Shown: one piece after another, positions 58,114 through 64,000 of the stretch
Position numbering within the stretch: the stretch's first letter is position 1
How the letters are laid out: each line of letters opens with the position of its first letter
Source of the DNA: Paenibacillus marchantiophytorum
GTDB lineage: Bacteria; Bacillota; Bacilli; Paenibacillales; NBRC-103111
NCBI RefSeq assembly: GCF_014640555.1
Contig: NZ_BMHE01000034.1
Location: 1 to 64,000, forward strand
Direction of reading: 5' to 3'
DNA: 64,000 bases
Notes under the pieces: generated by a model
Told to the model about the DNA's origin: nothing
What the model saw: only the letters and a program-made list of their open reading frames with translations
The model's database searches: none
Made by a program: the position numbers and the translations under genes

Positions 58114-59847
58114 ATGGCGAAATCTATATTCAGATCTTTATCCGTTATTCTGCTTGCGACGGTCGTGACGGCCTGCGCCAGCAATGCTGAACCTTCGGGC
58201 ACAAGCAATTCCGCCACGGGCGGAGCGCCGGCAGCTATTAACTCTAATATCAAGGACGGCACTATTCCTGCTTCCGATAAGTCCAAGAATCCGAAGGCAG
58301 CGCTGAGCCGCACAGATACGTTTATCGTAGGGCTTACTTCCGCCCCGGACGGCAAGTATAATCCGCTTCTCGGCGCATACTGGAATCAGAACGTCAATGA
58401 ATTGGTGTTTTCCTCGCTCGTTGCGATAGATAAAGCTGGCCTTCCGGTACCCGCACTGGCTGATAAATGGGAAATATCAAACGACGGTTTGCAGTACACG
58501 TTTCATCTGCGGCCTGATTTGAAATTCAGCGATGGTTCGCCGCTTACCGCAGAAGACGCCGCCTTCTCCCTAACGGTGCTGCACGATCCGACCTATGACG
58601 GACCAACGGACATTACGCAAGCCTACATCAAAGGCGGAACCGAGTACAAGAAAGGGGCGGCGACGTCCATCGAAGGAATTAAGGTTATAGATCCGCTCAC
58701 GCTGCAGGTTCAGACCACACAATCCAGCGCGCTGGCTTTGAGGCTGATCGGCGGCTACGTCATTCCCAAAGCTTATTACGGACCCAAGTACAAGAAGGGC
58801 GACCTGTTGGCGTTCAAAGAATTGAATGCCAAACCGCTCGGCGCAGGACTGTACACATTTGACAAAGAGGTCAAAGGGCAGGAGATCCGTCTGGTTGCCA
58901 ATCAGCTGTACTATAAAGGCAAACCGCAAATTCAGAATTGGATCTATAAAATTGTCAATGAAGCAACGGCTTTGCAAAATTTGGCCGCAGGCGAAATTGA
59001 TTATATTGCATTTACGACCTCGAATACAGATATTGCCGACCAACTCAAACTGCTTAGTTTTGTGGATGTCAATACCTATACAACGAACCAGTTCGCCTAC
59101 CTTGATTTCAATACCAAGAGCCCAGTTCTGCAGGATAAAAACGTTCGCATTGCTTTGCAATACGGTCTGGATCGCCAGAAATTCGTAGACATTCTGTATC
59201 AAGGCTATGGGGAAGTGGGCAACCATCCGGTCGCACCGACTTCTTGGGCGTATCCCAAGGATGTGAAGGGCGCAGCGTTCGACGCGAAGAAAGCGAAGGA
59301 ACTGCTGGATCAAGCCGGCTGGAAAGTCGGTGCAGGCGGTATTCGCGAGAAAGACGGCAAGAAATTAACGGTCCGTTACTTGAGCCGAGATAGTAATTTC
59401 GATAAGGTGCTGATCCCTATTCTCAAAGAAAATTACACGGATATCGGCGTTGACGTGCAATTCGAGACGCTCGATTATAATGCCGTAGTAGCGAAGCGGA
59501 ATAAAGGGGAATTCGAGCTTGCCTACTTCTTTTACTCGACGAACGATCCCTACGATCAATTAAGAACATATTACAGCAAGAGCCCCGAGGTTCCGGAGGC
59601 CAGGAAGTACACGAATGAAAAGGTCGATCAATTGATTGTTCAAAGCACGAGCATTCTCGATCAAAACAAGCGGCTTCCGCTGCTGAAGGATCTATATCAG
59701 GAGTTGACCAATGACCCGCCAACGTTTATTTTGGCTTATTACAAAGTATTGTCGGCAACGAATTCGCGGATCAAAGGCATCGTCCCGAATACTTATCAAG
59801 GTATCGTCAACCAAATCGACTCCTTGAACTACAAGATTGACAAATAA
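58114..59847 (+). CDS. ABC transporter substrate-binding lipoprotein, family 5
   Basis: A 577-residue lipoprotein. The ATG at 58114 follows TGGAGG. The signal peptide ends in the lipobox VVTAC (Cys21), then a Ser/Gly/Asn-rich linker. The SBP_bac_5 fold has typical segments LADKWEISNDGLQYTFHLRP, LTAEDAAFSLTVL, NLAAGEIDYIAF and DKNVRIALQYGLDRQKFVDI. It captures a peptide or similar molecule outside the membrane for the upstream permease/ATPase set. The ligand cannot be read from the sequence; the downstream enzymes suggest an organosulfur or S-modified amino-acid compound. Confidence 0.95.
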   Translation: MAKSIFRSLSVILLATVVTACASNAEPSGTSNSATGGAPAAINSNIKDGTIPASDKSKNPKAALSRTDTFIVGLTSAPDGKYNPLLGAYWNQNVNELVFSSLVAIDKAGLPVPALADKWEISNDGLQYTFHLRPDLKFSDGSPLTAEDAAFSLTVLHDPTYDGPTDITQAYIKGGTEYKKGAATSIEGIKVIDPLTLQVQTTQSSALALRLIGGYVIPKAYYGPKYKKGDLLAFKELNAKPLGAGLYTFDKEVKGQEIRLVANQLYYKGKPQIQNWIYKIVNEATALQNLAAGEIDYIAFTTSNTDIADQLKLLSFVDVNTYTTNQFAYLDFNTKSPVLQDKNVRIALQYGLDRQKFVDILYQGYGEVGNHPVAPTSWAYPKDVKGAAFDAKKAKELLDQAGWKVGAGGIREKDGKKLTVRYLSRDSNFDKVLIPILKENYTDIGVDVQFETLDYNAVVAKRNKGEFELAYFFYSTNDPYDQLRTYYSKSPEVPEARKYTNEKVDQLIVQSTSILDQNKRLPLLKDLYQELTNDPPTFILAYYKVLSATNSRIKGIVPNTYQGIVNQIDSLNYKIDK

Positions 59848-59883
59848 GCCTGTGAAAAAGAATGGAAAGGCGGGCGAGCCGCA

Positions 59884-61215
59884 ATGAGCCACCAGCATAA
59901 GCAGATGATTCTTAACTTCTTTTTAAACAATACAGGCGTCCATGAAATGGGCTGGAAACACCCGGAGGCGCAGCCGGAGCGGGTGTCGGATCTCTCGCAC
60001 TATATTGAGCTTGTGCAAATTGCCGAGGCAGCGAAATTCCACGCTGTTTTCCTCGCTGACAACTTGTCGCTCGGCCCGCTGGTCGCCACCAACGGTTTGA
60101 GCACAGGCTTCGAGCCTGTGACTTTGCTGGCGGCTCTGGCTGCGGTCACAAGCCGGATCGGATTGATCGCGACGGTATCTTCCACGTACACGGAACCTTT
60201 CAATACAGCCCGTTTGTTTGCCTCGCTCGATCATCTCAGCGGCGGTCGCGCTGGCTGGAATGTCGTCACATCCGCCAACAGTCTGAGCACGCAGTTAAAT
60301 TTCCAACAGGAAGAGTCGATTACACATGAAGTGTATTACAATCGTGCCGAAGAGTTCGTCCAGCTGGCCAAAAAGTTCTGGGATAGCTGGGAAGATGATG
60401 CGCTAGTGCTGGATCGTGAGAAGGGGATTTACGCGGATCACGACAAAATCCATACCTTCGATCATCACGGGCCCTATTATGATGCCAAGGGACCGCTGAA
60501 TCTGCCCCGATCGCCGCAAGGCTATCCTGTGCTTGTGCAAGCCGGAGCTTCGGAGACGGGCAAGAACTTTGCCGCTAGAACCGCGGAAGTGGTTTATACG
60601 ATGCAGCCGGCCTGGGAAACGGCGCAAGCTTTCTACCGGGATATCAAGTCCCGCGTGGAGAAGTTTGGCCGAAACCCGGACGAATTGAAAATCATTCCCG
60701 GTATTTGCCCGGTTATTGGCGAGACGGAAGAGGAAGCCAAAGAGAAGGCTGCGAAGATTCATAAGCTGCTCGATGTGCGCGTGGGGGTGAAGCGGATCTC
60801 CTTGGCTATTGACTATGATTTGTCGGCATTTCCGCTGGATGAACCTGTGCCGGATTTATCGGGTATCCCCAATCAGAAAACGTATTCCAAGCTGATTCAG
60901 ACCATTGCCCGCAACGAGCAGCTAACGATCAGGCAGTTGGTGCATCGAGTTGCCAGCGGCAACGGCCACCTGACGTTTGTTGGGACACCGGTGCAAATCG
61001 CTGATGAATTGGAGGCGTGGTTTCTGAAAGCCGCTGACGGCTTCGCCATCAGACCCCAACTTTTACCAGGGGGATTGGCGGATTTTGCGAAATGGGTAGT
61101 TCCGGAACTGCAGCGCAGAGGCTTATTTCACAAGGAGTACACCGGACGAACGCTGCGTGAGAATTTGGGCCTTCAGCGGCCGGTTAATTCATTCATCAAA
61201 CAGTTTAGCGGGTAG
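59884..61215 (+). CDS. LLM-class flavin-dependent monooxygenase (NtaA/SnaA/DszA family)
   Basis: A 443-residue TIM-barrel monooxygenase, MSHQHKQMILNFFLNNTGVH. Start supported by AAAGGCGGG. Family motifs include GWKHPEAQ, FHAVFLADNLSL, LAAVTSRIGLIATVSSTYTE, LDHLSGGRAGWNVVTSAN and VQAGASETGKNFAARTAEVV. The enzymes use FMNH2 from a separate reductase to cleave C-S or C-N bonds (DszA, NtaA, CmoJ, YxeK). No flavin reductase is encoded in the window. It is the fifth enzyme or transport component before two PLP enzymes, which points to C-S bond cleavage of an imported sulfur compound. Confidence 0.92.
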   Translation: MSHQHKQMILNFFLNNTGVHEMGWKHPEAQPERVSDLSHYIELVQIAEAAKFHAVFLADNLSLGPLVATNGLSTGFEPVTLLAALAAVTSRIGLIATVSSTYTEPFNTARLFASLDHLSGGRAGWNVVTSANSLSTQLNFQQEESITHEVYYNRAEEFVQLAKKFWDSWEDDALVLDREKGIYADHDKIHTFDHHGPYYDAKGPLNLPRSPQGYPVLVQAGASETGKNFAARTAEVVYTMQPAWETAQAFYRDIKSRVEKFGRNPDELKIIPGICPVIGETEEEAKEKAAKIHKLLDVRVGVKRISLAIDYDLSAFPLDEPVPDLSGIPNQKTYSKLIQTIARNEQLTIRQLVHRVASGNGHLTFVGTPVQIADELEAWFLKAADGFAIRPQLLPGGLADFAKWVVPELQRRGLFHKEYTGRTLRENLGLQRPVNSFIKQFSG

Positions 61216-61234
61216 TTCGAAGGAGGGATTCCGT

Positions 61235-62227
61235 GTGGGAAACAGAAATAAATTGTGTGACAATATACTCGATCTCATTGGTCTTACGCCGCTCGTGCGG
61301 ATTAACAAGCTGGTCGGGGAAGCGGATGCCGAGGTGTACGTCAAGCTCGAATCGTTCAATCCCGCTGGGAGTGTCAAGGATCGCACGGCCTATGGCATCA
61401 TCCGCCAGGCGGAGCAGGACGGATTGCTCCAGCCGGGCGGAACGATTATCGAGCTGACCAGCGGCAATACAGGTATTGGACTGGCGGCCATTGGCGCCGT
61501 GCTGGGCTATCCGACGATTATTTTCATCCGGGAGAAATATAATCAAGAACGATTTGACCTGCTGCGCGCTTACGGCGCCAAGATTATTACATTCGGGGTC
61601 GACGAGGATATGGCGGATGTCAAGGAAAGAGTCGAGCAGCTTCATCGAAGCCTGCCGGGAAGCTACCTGGCCAAGCAGTCGGAGAATCCGGCCAATCCTG
61701 CGATTCATCGGCAGACGACCGCCGAGGAGATTTTGTATCAGACAGACCAACGATTGGATGCTTATGTTGGAACCTCCGGTACAGGAGGAACGATTACAGG
61801 CGTTGGAGAGCGGATTAAGGAAGTGCTGCCGGAGGTAACCGTCCATCTGGTGGAGTCTATTCATTCCAAAGTTATTGAAGGTGAAGAGCCTGGCGAGCAT
61901 CAAATTTACGGGATTAGTCCGCCAATGCTTCCCGAAGTGCTGAATAAGGATATTGTTGATGAAATCATTCACATTCGGGATGAGGACGCGTATGAGACTG
62001 CCAAAGAGTTGGCGCGCCGGGAAGGCATACTTGCCGGGCCCTCGACCGGTGCGGCCGTCTGGGCTGCCCTGCAGCTTGCCCGCAGGCTGGGCAAGGGCAA
62101 ACGCGTTATCGCGCTGGGACCGGATACCGGGGAAAGATACCTCAGTATAGGGTTATTTCGCGATACGGAATCGGCGGAAGCAGACAACACACAGGAACAA
62201 CTTCAAGTGCCAGTAGGAGGCAAATGA
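61235..62227 (+). CDS. cysteine synthase-family PLP enzyme
   Basis: A 330-residue fold-type II PLP enzyme. The GTG at 61235, about 8 bases after AGGAGG, is preferred over an earlier in-frame start that would overlap the monooxygenase. The PLP lysine is in FNPAGSVKDRTAYGII; the substrate loop is LTSGNTGIGLAAIGA; GTSGTGGTITGVGERIKE is the phosphate loop. Such enzymes make cysteine from O-acetylserine and sulfide, or act as beta-synthases or lyases on related substrates. The gene is directly followed by the D-cysteine desulfhydrase-like gene, with 1 base between. Confidence 0.9.
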   Translation: MGNRNKLCDNILDLIGLTPLVRINKLVGEADAEVYVKLESFNPAGSVKDRTAYGIIRQAEQDGLLQPGGTIIELTSGNTGIGLAAIGAVLGYPTIIFIREKYNQERFDLLRAYGAKIITFGVDEDMADVKERVEQLHRSLPGSYLAKQSENPANPAIHRQTTAEEILYQTDQRLDAYVGTSGTGGTITGVGERIKEVLPEVTVHLVESIHSKVIEGEEPGEHQIYGISPPMLPEVLNKDIVDEIIHIRDEDAYETAKELARREGILAGPSTGAAVWAALQLARRLGKGKRVIALGPDTGERYLSIGLFRDTESAEADNTQEQLQVPVGGK

Positions 62228-62228
62228 T

Positions 62229-63233
62229 ATGACAACGGAAGTGAACAACAAACCGCGCGTGTCTTTGGGCGAATGGCCGACCCCTTTGCAGGAAGCCAAA
62301 CAATTATCTGAGCTGCTCGGAGGCAGGCTGCTGGTGAAGCGCGAAGACCTTTCCGGACTTGGCGCCGGAGGAAACAAAGCGCGAAAGCTTGAATTCCATC
62401 TTGGCCAGGCGCTGGCGGAAGGGGCTACGCATCTGATTACGACGGGGGCTGTTCAGTCTAATCACGCTCATCTGACGGCTGCGGCTGCCCGCAAGTTGGG
62501 CTTGCAGGCGCATCTTGTTTTGACGGGCTCTTCGGATGCATCGCCCCGCAGCGGTAATTTATTGCTCGATCACATTCTGGAGGCGGAGATTACGTTTGTT
62601 GAACCCCCAGAAGGCCAGTCGGCACAAGCTTATGTGACGGAACAGATGCGGGAGATTGCCCGTCGAATTGCCGAAGCAGGGGGCAAAGCTTTTATCATCC
62701 CCGAAGGGGGAACAGACCTGCTCGGCACGCTGGGCTACATCGAAGCGCTGCGTGAGCTGGGAGGACAGCTGGAACAGCGGCTTGGATCTGCAAGCCGGGT
62801 ACTGGTGGCGGTGGCCGCAGGAACTTGCGGCACCTTCGCCGGCCTGCTGGCAGGCGCCAAGCTGTCGGCCTTCCCATTCGCCATCGACGTTCTCGGCGTC
62901 AGCATTAGCGGCAAGACCGAGCTCAAGATCAAGCGGACGGTCCGGCTCGTGAATGAAGCGCTGCAAGCTTCAGGTTCCTTGCTTGAAGTGACCGATGATC
63001 AGGTATGGATCGAGGATCGTTTCATCGGCGAAGGCTACGCCAGCAAAACAAAGGAAGGCGCAGAAGCCATCCGTATAACTGCGCAGAATGAAGGCATCTT
63101 TCTGGACCCCGTATACACGGGCAAAGCGATGGCCGCCTTGCTGCATCTGGGCCGCACGGGCGAGCTCGACGAATACGATGCTGTTGTGTTCCTGCATACA
63201 GGGGGACTCCCGCTGTTGTTTCACTATGCGTAA
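62229..63233 (+). CDS. D-cysteine desulfhydrase / ACC deaminase-family PLP enzyme
   Basis: A 334-residue fold-type II PLP enzyme. The PLP lysine is in GAGGNKARKLEF near residue 51, with LVKREDLSGL before it and TTGAVQSNHAHLTAAAARKL after it, as in DcyD and ACC deaminase. IPEGGTDLLGTLGYIEALRE and the final FLHTGGLPLLFHYA are typical. It would release sulfide, pyruvate and ammonia from D-cysteine or a related thio-amino acid. ACC deaminase activity cannot be excluded. It ends the 54228-63233 operon. Confidence 0.88.
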   Translation: MTTEVNNKPRVSLGEWPTPLQEAKQLSELLGGRLLVKREDLSGLGAGGNKARKLEFHLGQALAEGATHLITTGAVQSNHAHLTAAAARKLGLQAHLVLTGSSDASPRSGNLLLDHILEAEITFVEPPEGQSAQAYVTEQMREIARRIAEAGGKAFIIPEGGTDLLGTLGYIEALRELGGQLEQRLGSASRVLVAVAAGTCGTFAGLLAGAKLSAFPFAIDVLGVSISGKTELKIKRTVRLVNEALQASGSLLEVTDDQVWIEDRFIGEGYASKTKEGAEAIRITAQNEGIFLDPVYTGKAMAALLHLGRTGELDEYDAVVFLHTGGLPLLFHYA

Positions 63234-63345
63234 CCAGACAAGCATGCAGGTTGGAGCGAACCGGTGATTGCTACCGGCCCGCCCCGGCCTTTTGCTGAAC
63301 CTTTGGGCGGATCACCGCATAAGCTAGTTCAGGAGGTGATGGCCT

Positions 63346-63585
63346 ATGTCATTGCAGCACAAAGCGTATGGTTGGATCGGCAGTCCGGTAGGTGTATCCC
63401 TAAAGGACGGGACGGGTACTTCGGGGATTCTGTGCAGTATTCAGGGCGGATCCATCTATGTGATTGAATATTTATATCATACGCAGTTTGCTACCAAGCA
63501 CTACCGTTTCGAGCAAATTCAAGACATTCTGCCGTTTCCGCAATGTCCGAAACCGACATTGTACCAAACGCAGCCCTTGTACTAA
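63346..63585 (+). CDS. small hypothetical protein
   Basis: A 79-residue protein, MSLQHKAYGWIGSPVGVSLK. The ATG at 63346 follows CAGGAGGTG. It has a Gly/Ser-rich N-terminal half (KDGTGTSGILCSIQGGSIYV), an aromatic middle (EYLYHTQFATKHYRFEQI) and a C-terminal Pro/Gln tail (FPQCPKPTLYQTQPLY). The composition recalls small spore-coat-type proteins, but I do not recognise the family. It stands alone between the sulfur operon and the efflux pump, with its own terminator. Confidence 0.75.
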   Translation: MSLQHKAYGWIGSPVGVSLKDGTGTSGILCSIQGGSIYVIEYLYHTQFATKHYRFEQIQDILPFPQCPKPTLYQTQPLY

Positions 63586-63590
63586 GGTTC

Positions 63591-63638
63591 GGTGTCCCAG
63601 CGTAGAGAGATCTACGTTGGAGACACCTTTCTTTTTTT
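63591..63638 (+). terminator. intrinsic terminator after the small hypothetical gene
   Basis: GGTGTC-CAGCGTAGA pairs with TCTACGTTG-GACACC around GAGA (small internal mismatch) and is followed by TTTCTTTTTTTC. Confidence 0.9.
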
Positions 63639-63714
63639 CTAAGATAGCTTCGTTCCGAAACTAGCTGTGGTAAGATGAAAAGAAACGAGGAAAAGCTTGA
63701 AAGAGGGTAAATCG

Positions 63715-64000
63715 ATGTCATCCACCATGTATCCCAGAAGATGGGGCATTCTGCAAATTATTAATATGGGTACGCTTATTTCTACGCTGGATGTTGGGAT
63801 TGTCAATGTCATCCTGCCTAATATGGCGCAGCAATATGACATTACACTGGCGCAAATTCAATGGGTGGCGACGGCTTATCTGCTCACGATGGTTGCGTTG
63901 CTTCCTTTTTTGGGCAAAATATCGGATAAATGGGATCGCAGGCACATCTATAGCTTCGGATTTCTCATTTTTAGCGTTGGCTCGATGTGCATCGCCTTAT
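63715..64000 (+). CDS. DHA2-family MFS efflux transporter (5' part, cut by window end)
   Basis: The first 95 codons of an MFS protein, MSSTMYPRRWGILQIINMGT. Helix 1 ends in the DHA2-type STLDVGIVNVILPNMAQQY, then IQWVATAYLLTMVALLPFLG and the loop 2-3 motif GKISDKWDRRHIY. The 14-helix drug:H+ antiporter family EmrB/QacA shares this pattern. The ATG at 63715 has GAGGG upstream. The gene runs beyond the window, so its length and integrity are unknown. Confidence 0.85.
   Translation, partial: MSSTMYPRRWGILQIINMGTLISTLDVGIVNVILPNMAQQYDITLAQIQWVATAYLLTMVALLPFLGKISDKWDRRHIYSFGFLIFSVGSMCIAL

Overview
The window looks like chromosome of a Paenibacillus-type endospore-former (Firmicutes, Paenibacillaceae). 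The case rests on family content: a SigI/RsgI pair with its autoregulatory promoter, split glycine decarboxylase (gcvPA/gcvPB) behind a tandem glycine riboswitch, two-subunit iron-sulfur serine dehydratase, many AGGAGG-type ribosome binding sites with GTG/TTG starts, secreted beta-helix and PrsA-like proteins, and intrinsic terminators after most units. I saw no rRNA, tRNA, intact insertion sequence, prophage or CRISPR array. The species assignment is inference.

Layout. 1-1180: decayed genes and a small membrane protein. 1237-13036 (minus strand): a large alpha-glucan locus made of two paralogous sets, each a DUF4912 protein followed by a GH57-GT4 fusion, plus a nucleotidyltransferase/phosphomutase-like fusion and a GH15 glucoamylase. 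13240-14640: zinc-ribbon protein, dead toxin-antitoxin remnant, and the first copy of a 229-bp dispersed repeat. 14644-16847: LytTR response regulator, divergent kinase-less membrane sensor, and an XRE regulator. 17046-19315: sigI-rsgI. 19461-22013: Fe-S aldo/keto reductase and leucyl aminopeptidase. 22119-22551: first 113-bp hairpin array. 23577-27722: MFS, Gfo/Idh, WYL regulator, VOC and DinB genes. 28081-32905: glycine cleavage genes around the riboswitch. 33303-39704: TPR lipoprotein, then a membrane-anchored serine hydrolase with a two-component system and a DUF418 protein. 39844-40717: second 113-bp array, inverted relative to the first. 41195-48863: membrane protein, Fur-controlled PepSY protein, secreted beta-helix protein, PrsA-like foldase, spermidine-synthase-like protein, and a soluble redoxin-chemoreceptor fusion. 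49074-50636: sdaAB-sdaAA, followed by the second 229-bp repeat. 50987-53956: NlpC/P60 lipoprotein and a molybdopterin oxidoreductase. 54228-63233: an eight-gene operon with a peptide-type ABC transporter, a flavin monooxygenase and two PLP enzymes, probably for organosulfur salvage. 63346-64000: a small protein and the start of a DHA2 efflux pump.

How the genes work together. The glucan locus carries activated-sugar synthesis, chain elongation (GT4), branching or chain remodelling (GH57) and hydrolysis (GH15). The GH57-GT4 fusion joins the two activities that mycobacteria encode as neighbours (Rv3031/Rv3032) for methylglucose lipopolysaccharide, so a dedicated alpha-glucan other than ordinary glycogen is plausible. 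The gcv and sda genes together feed glycine and serine into one-carbon units and pyruvate. The 54-63 kb operon imports a substrate, probably cleaves a C-S bond, and handles the resulting sulfur amino acids.

Most unusual items: (1) a thioredoxin-fold/redoxin domain fused to a chemoreceptor signalling domain with no membrane segment; (2) the duplicated DUF4912/GH57-GT4 locus, in which one GH57 copy lacks a conserved segment and the phosphomutase-like domain has lost its catalytic serine and metal loop; (3) two inverted arrays of an exact 113-bp repeat with two conserved hairpins per unit; (4) a dispersed 229-bp element built from inverted copies of a short core; (5) a good LytTR double site in front of a kinase-less sensor/regulator pair.
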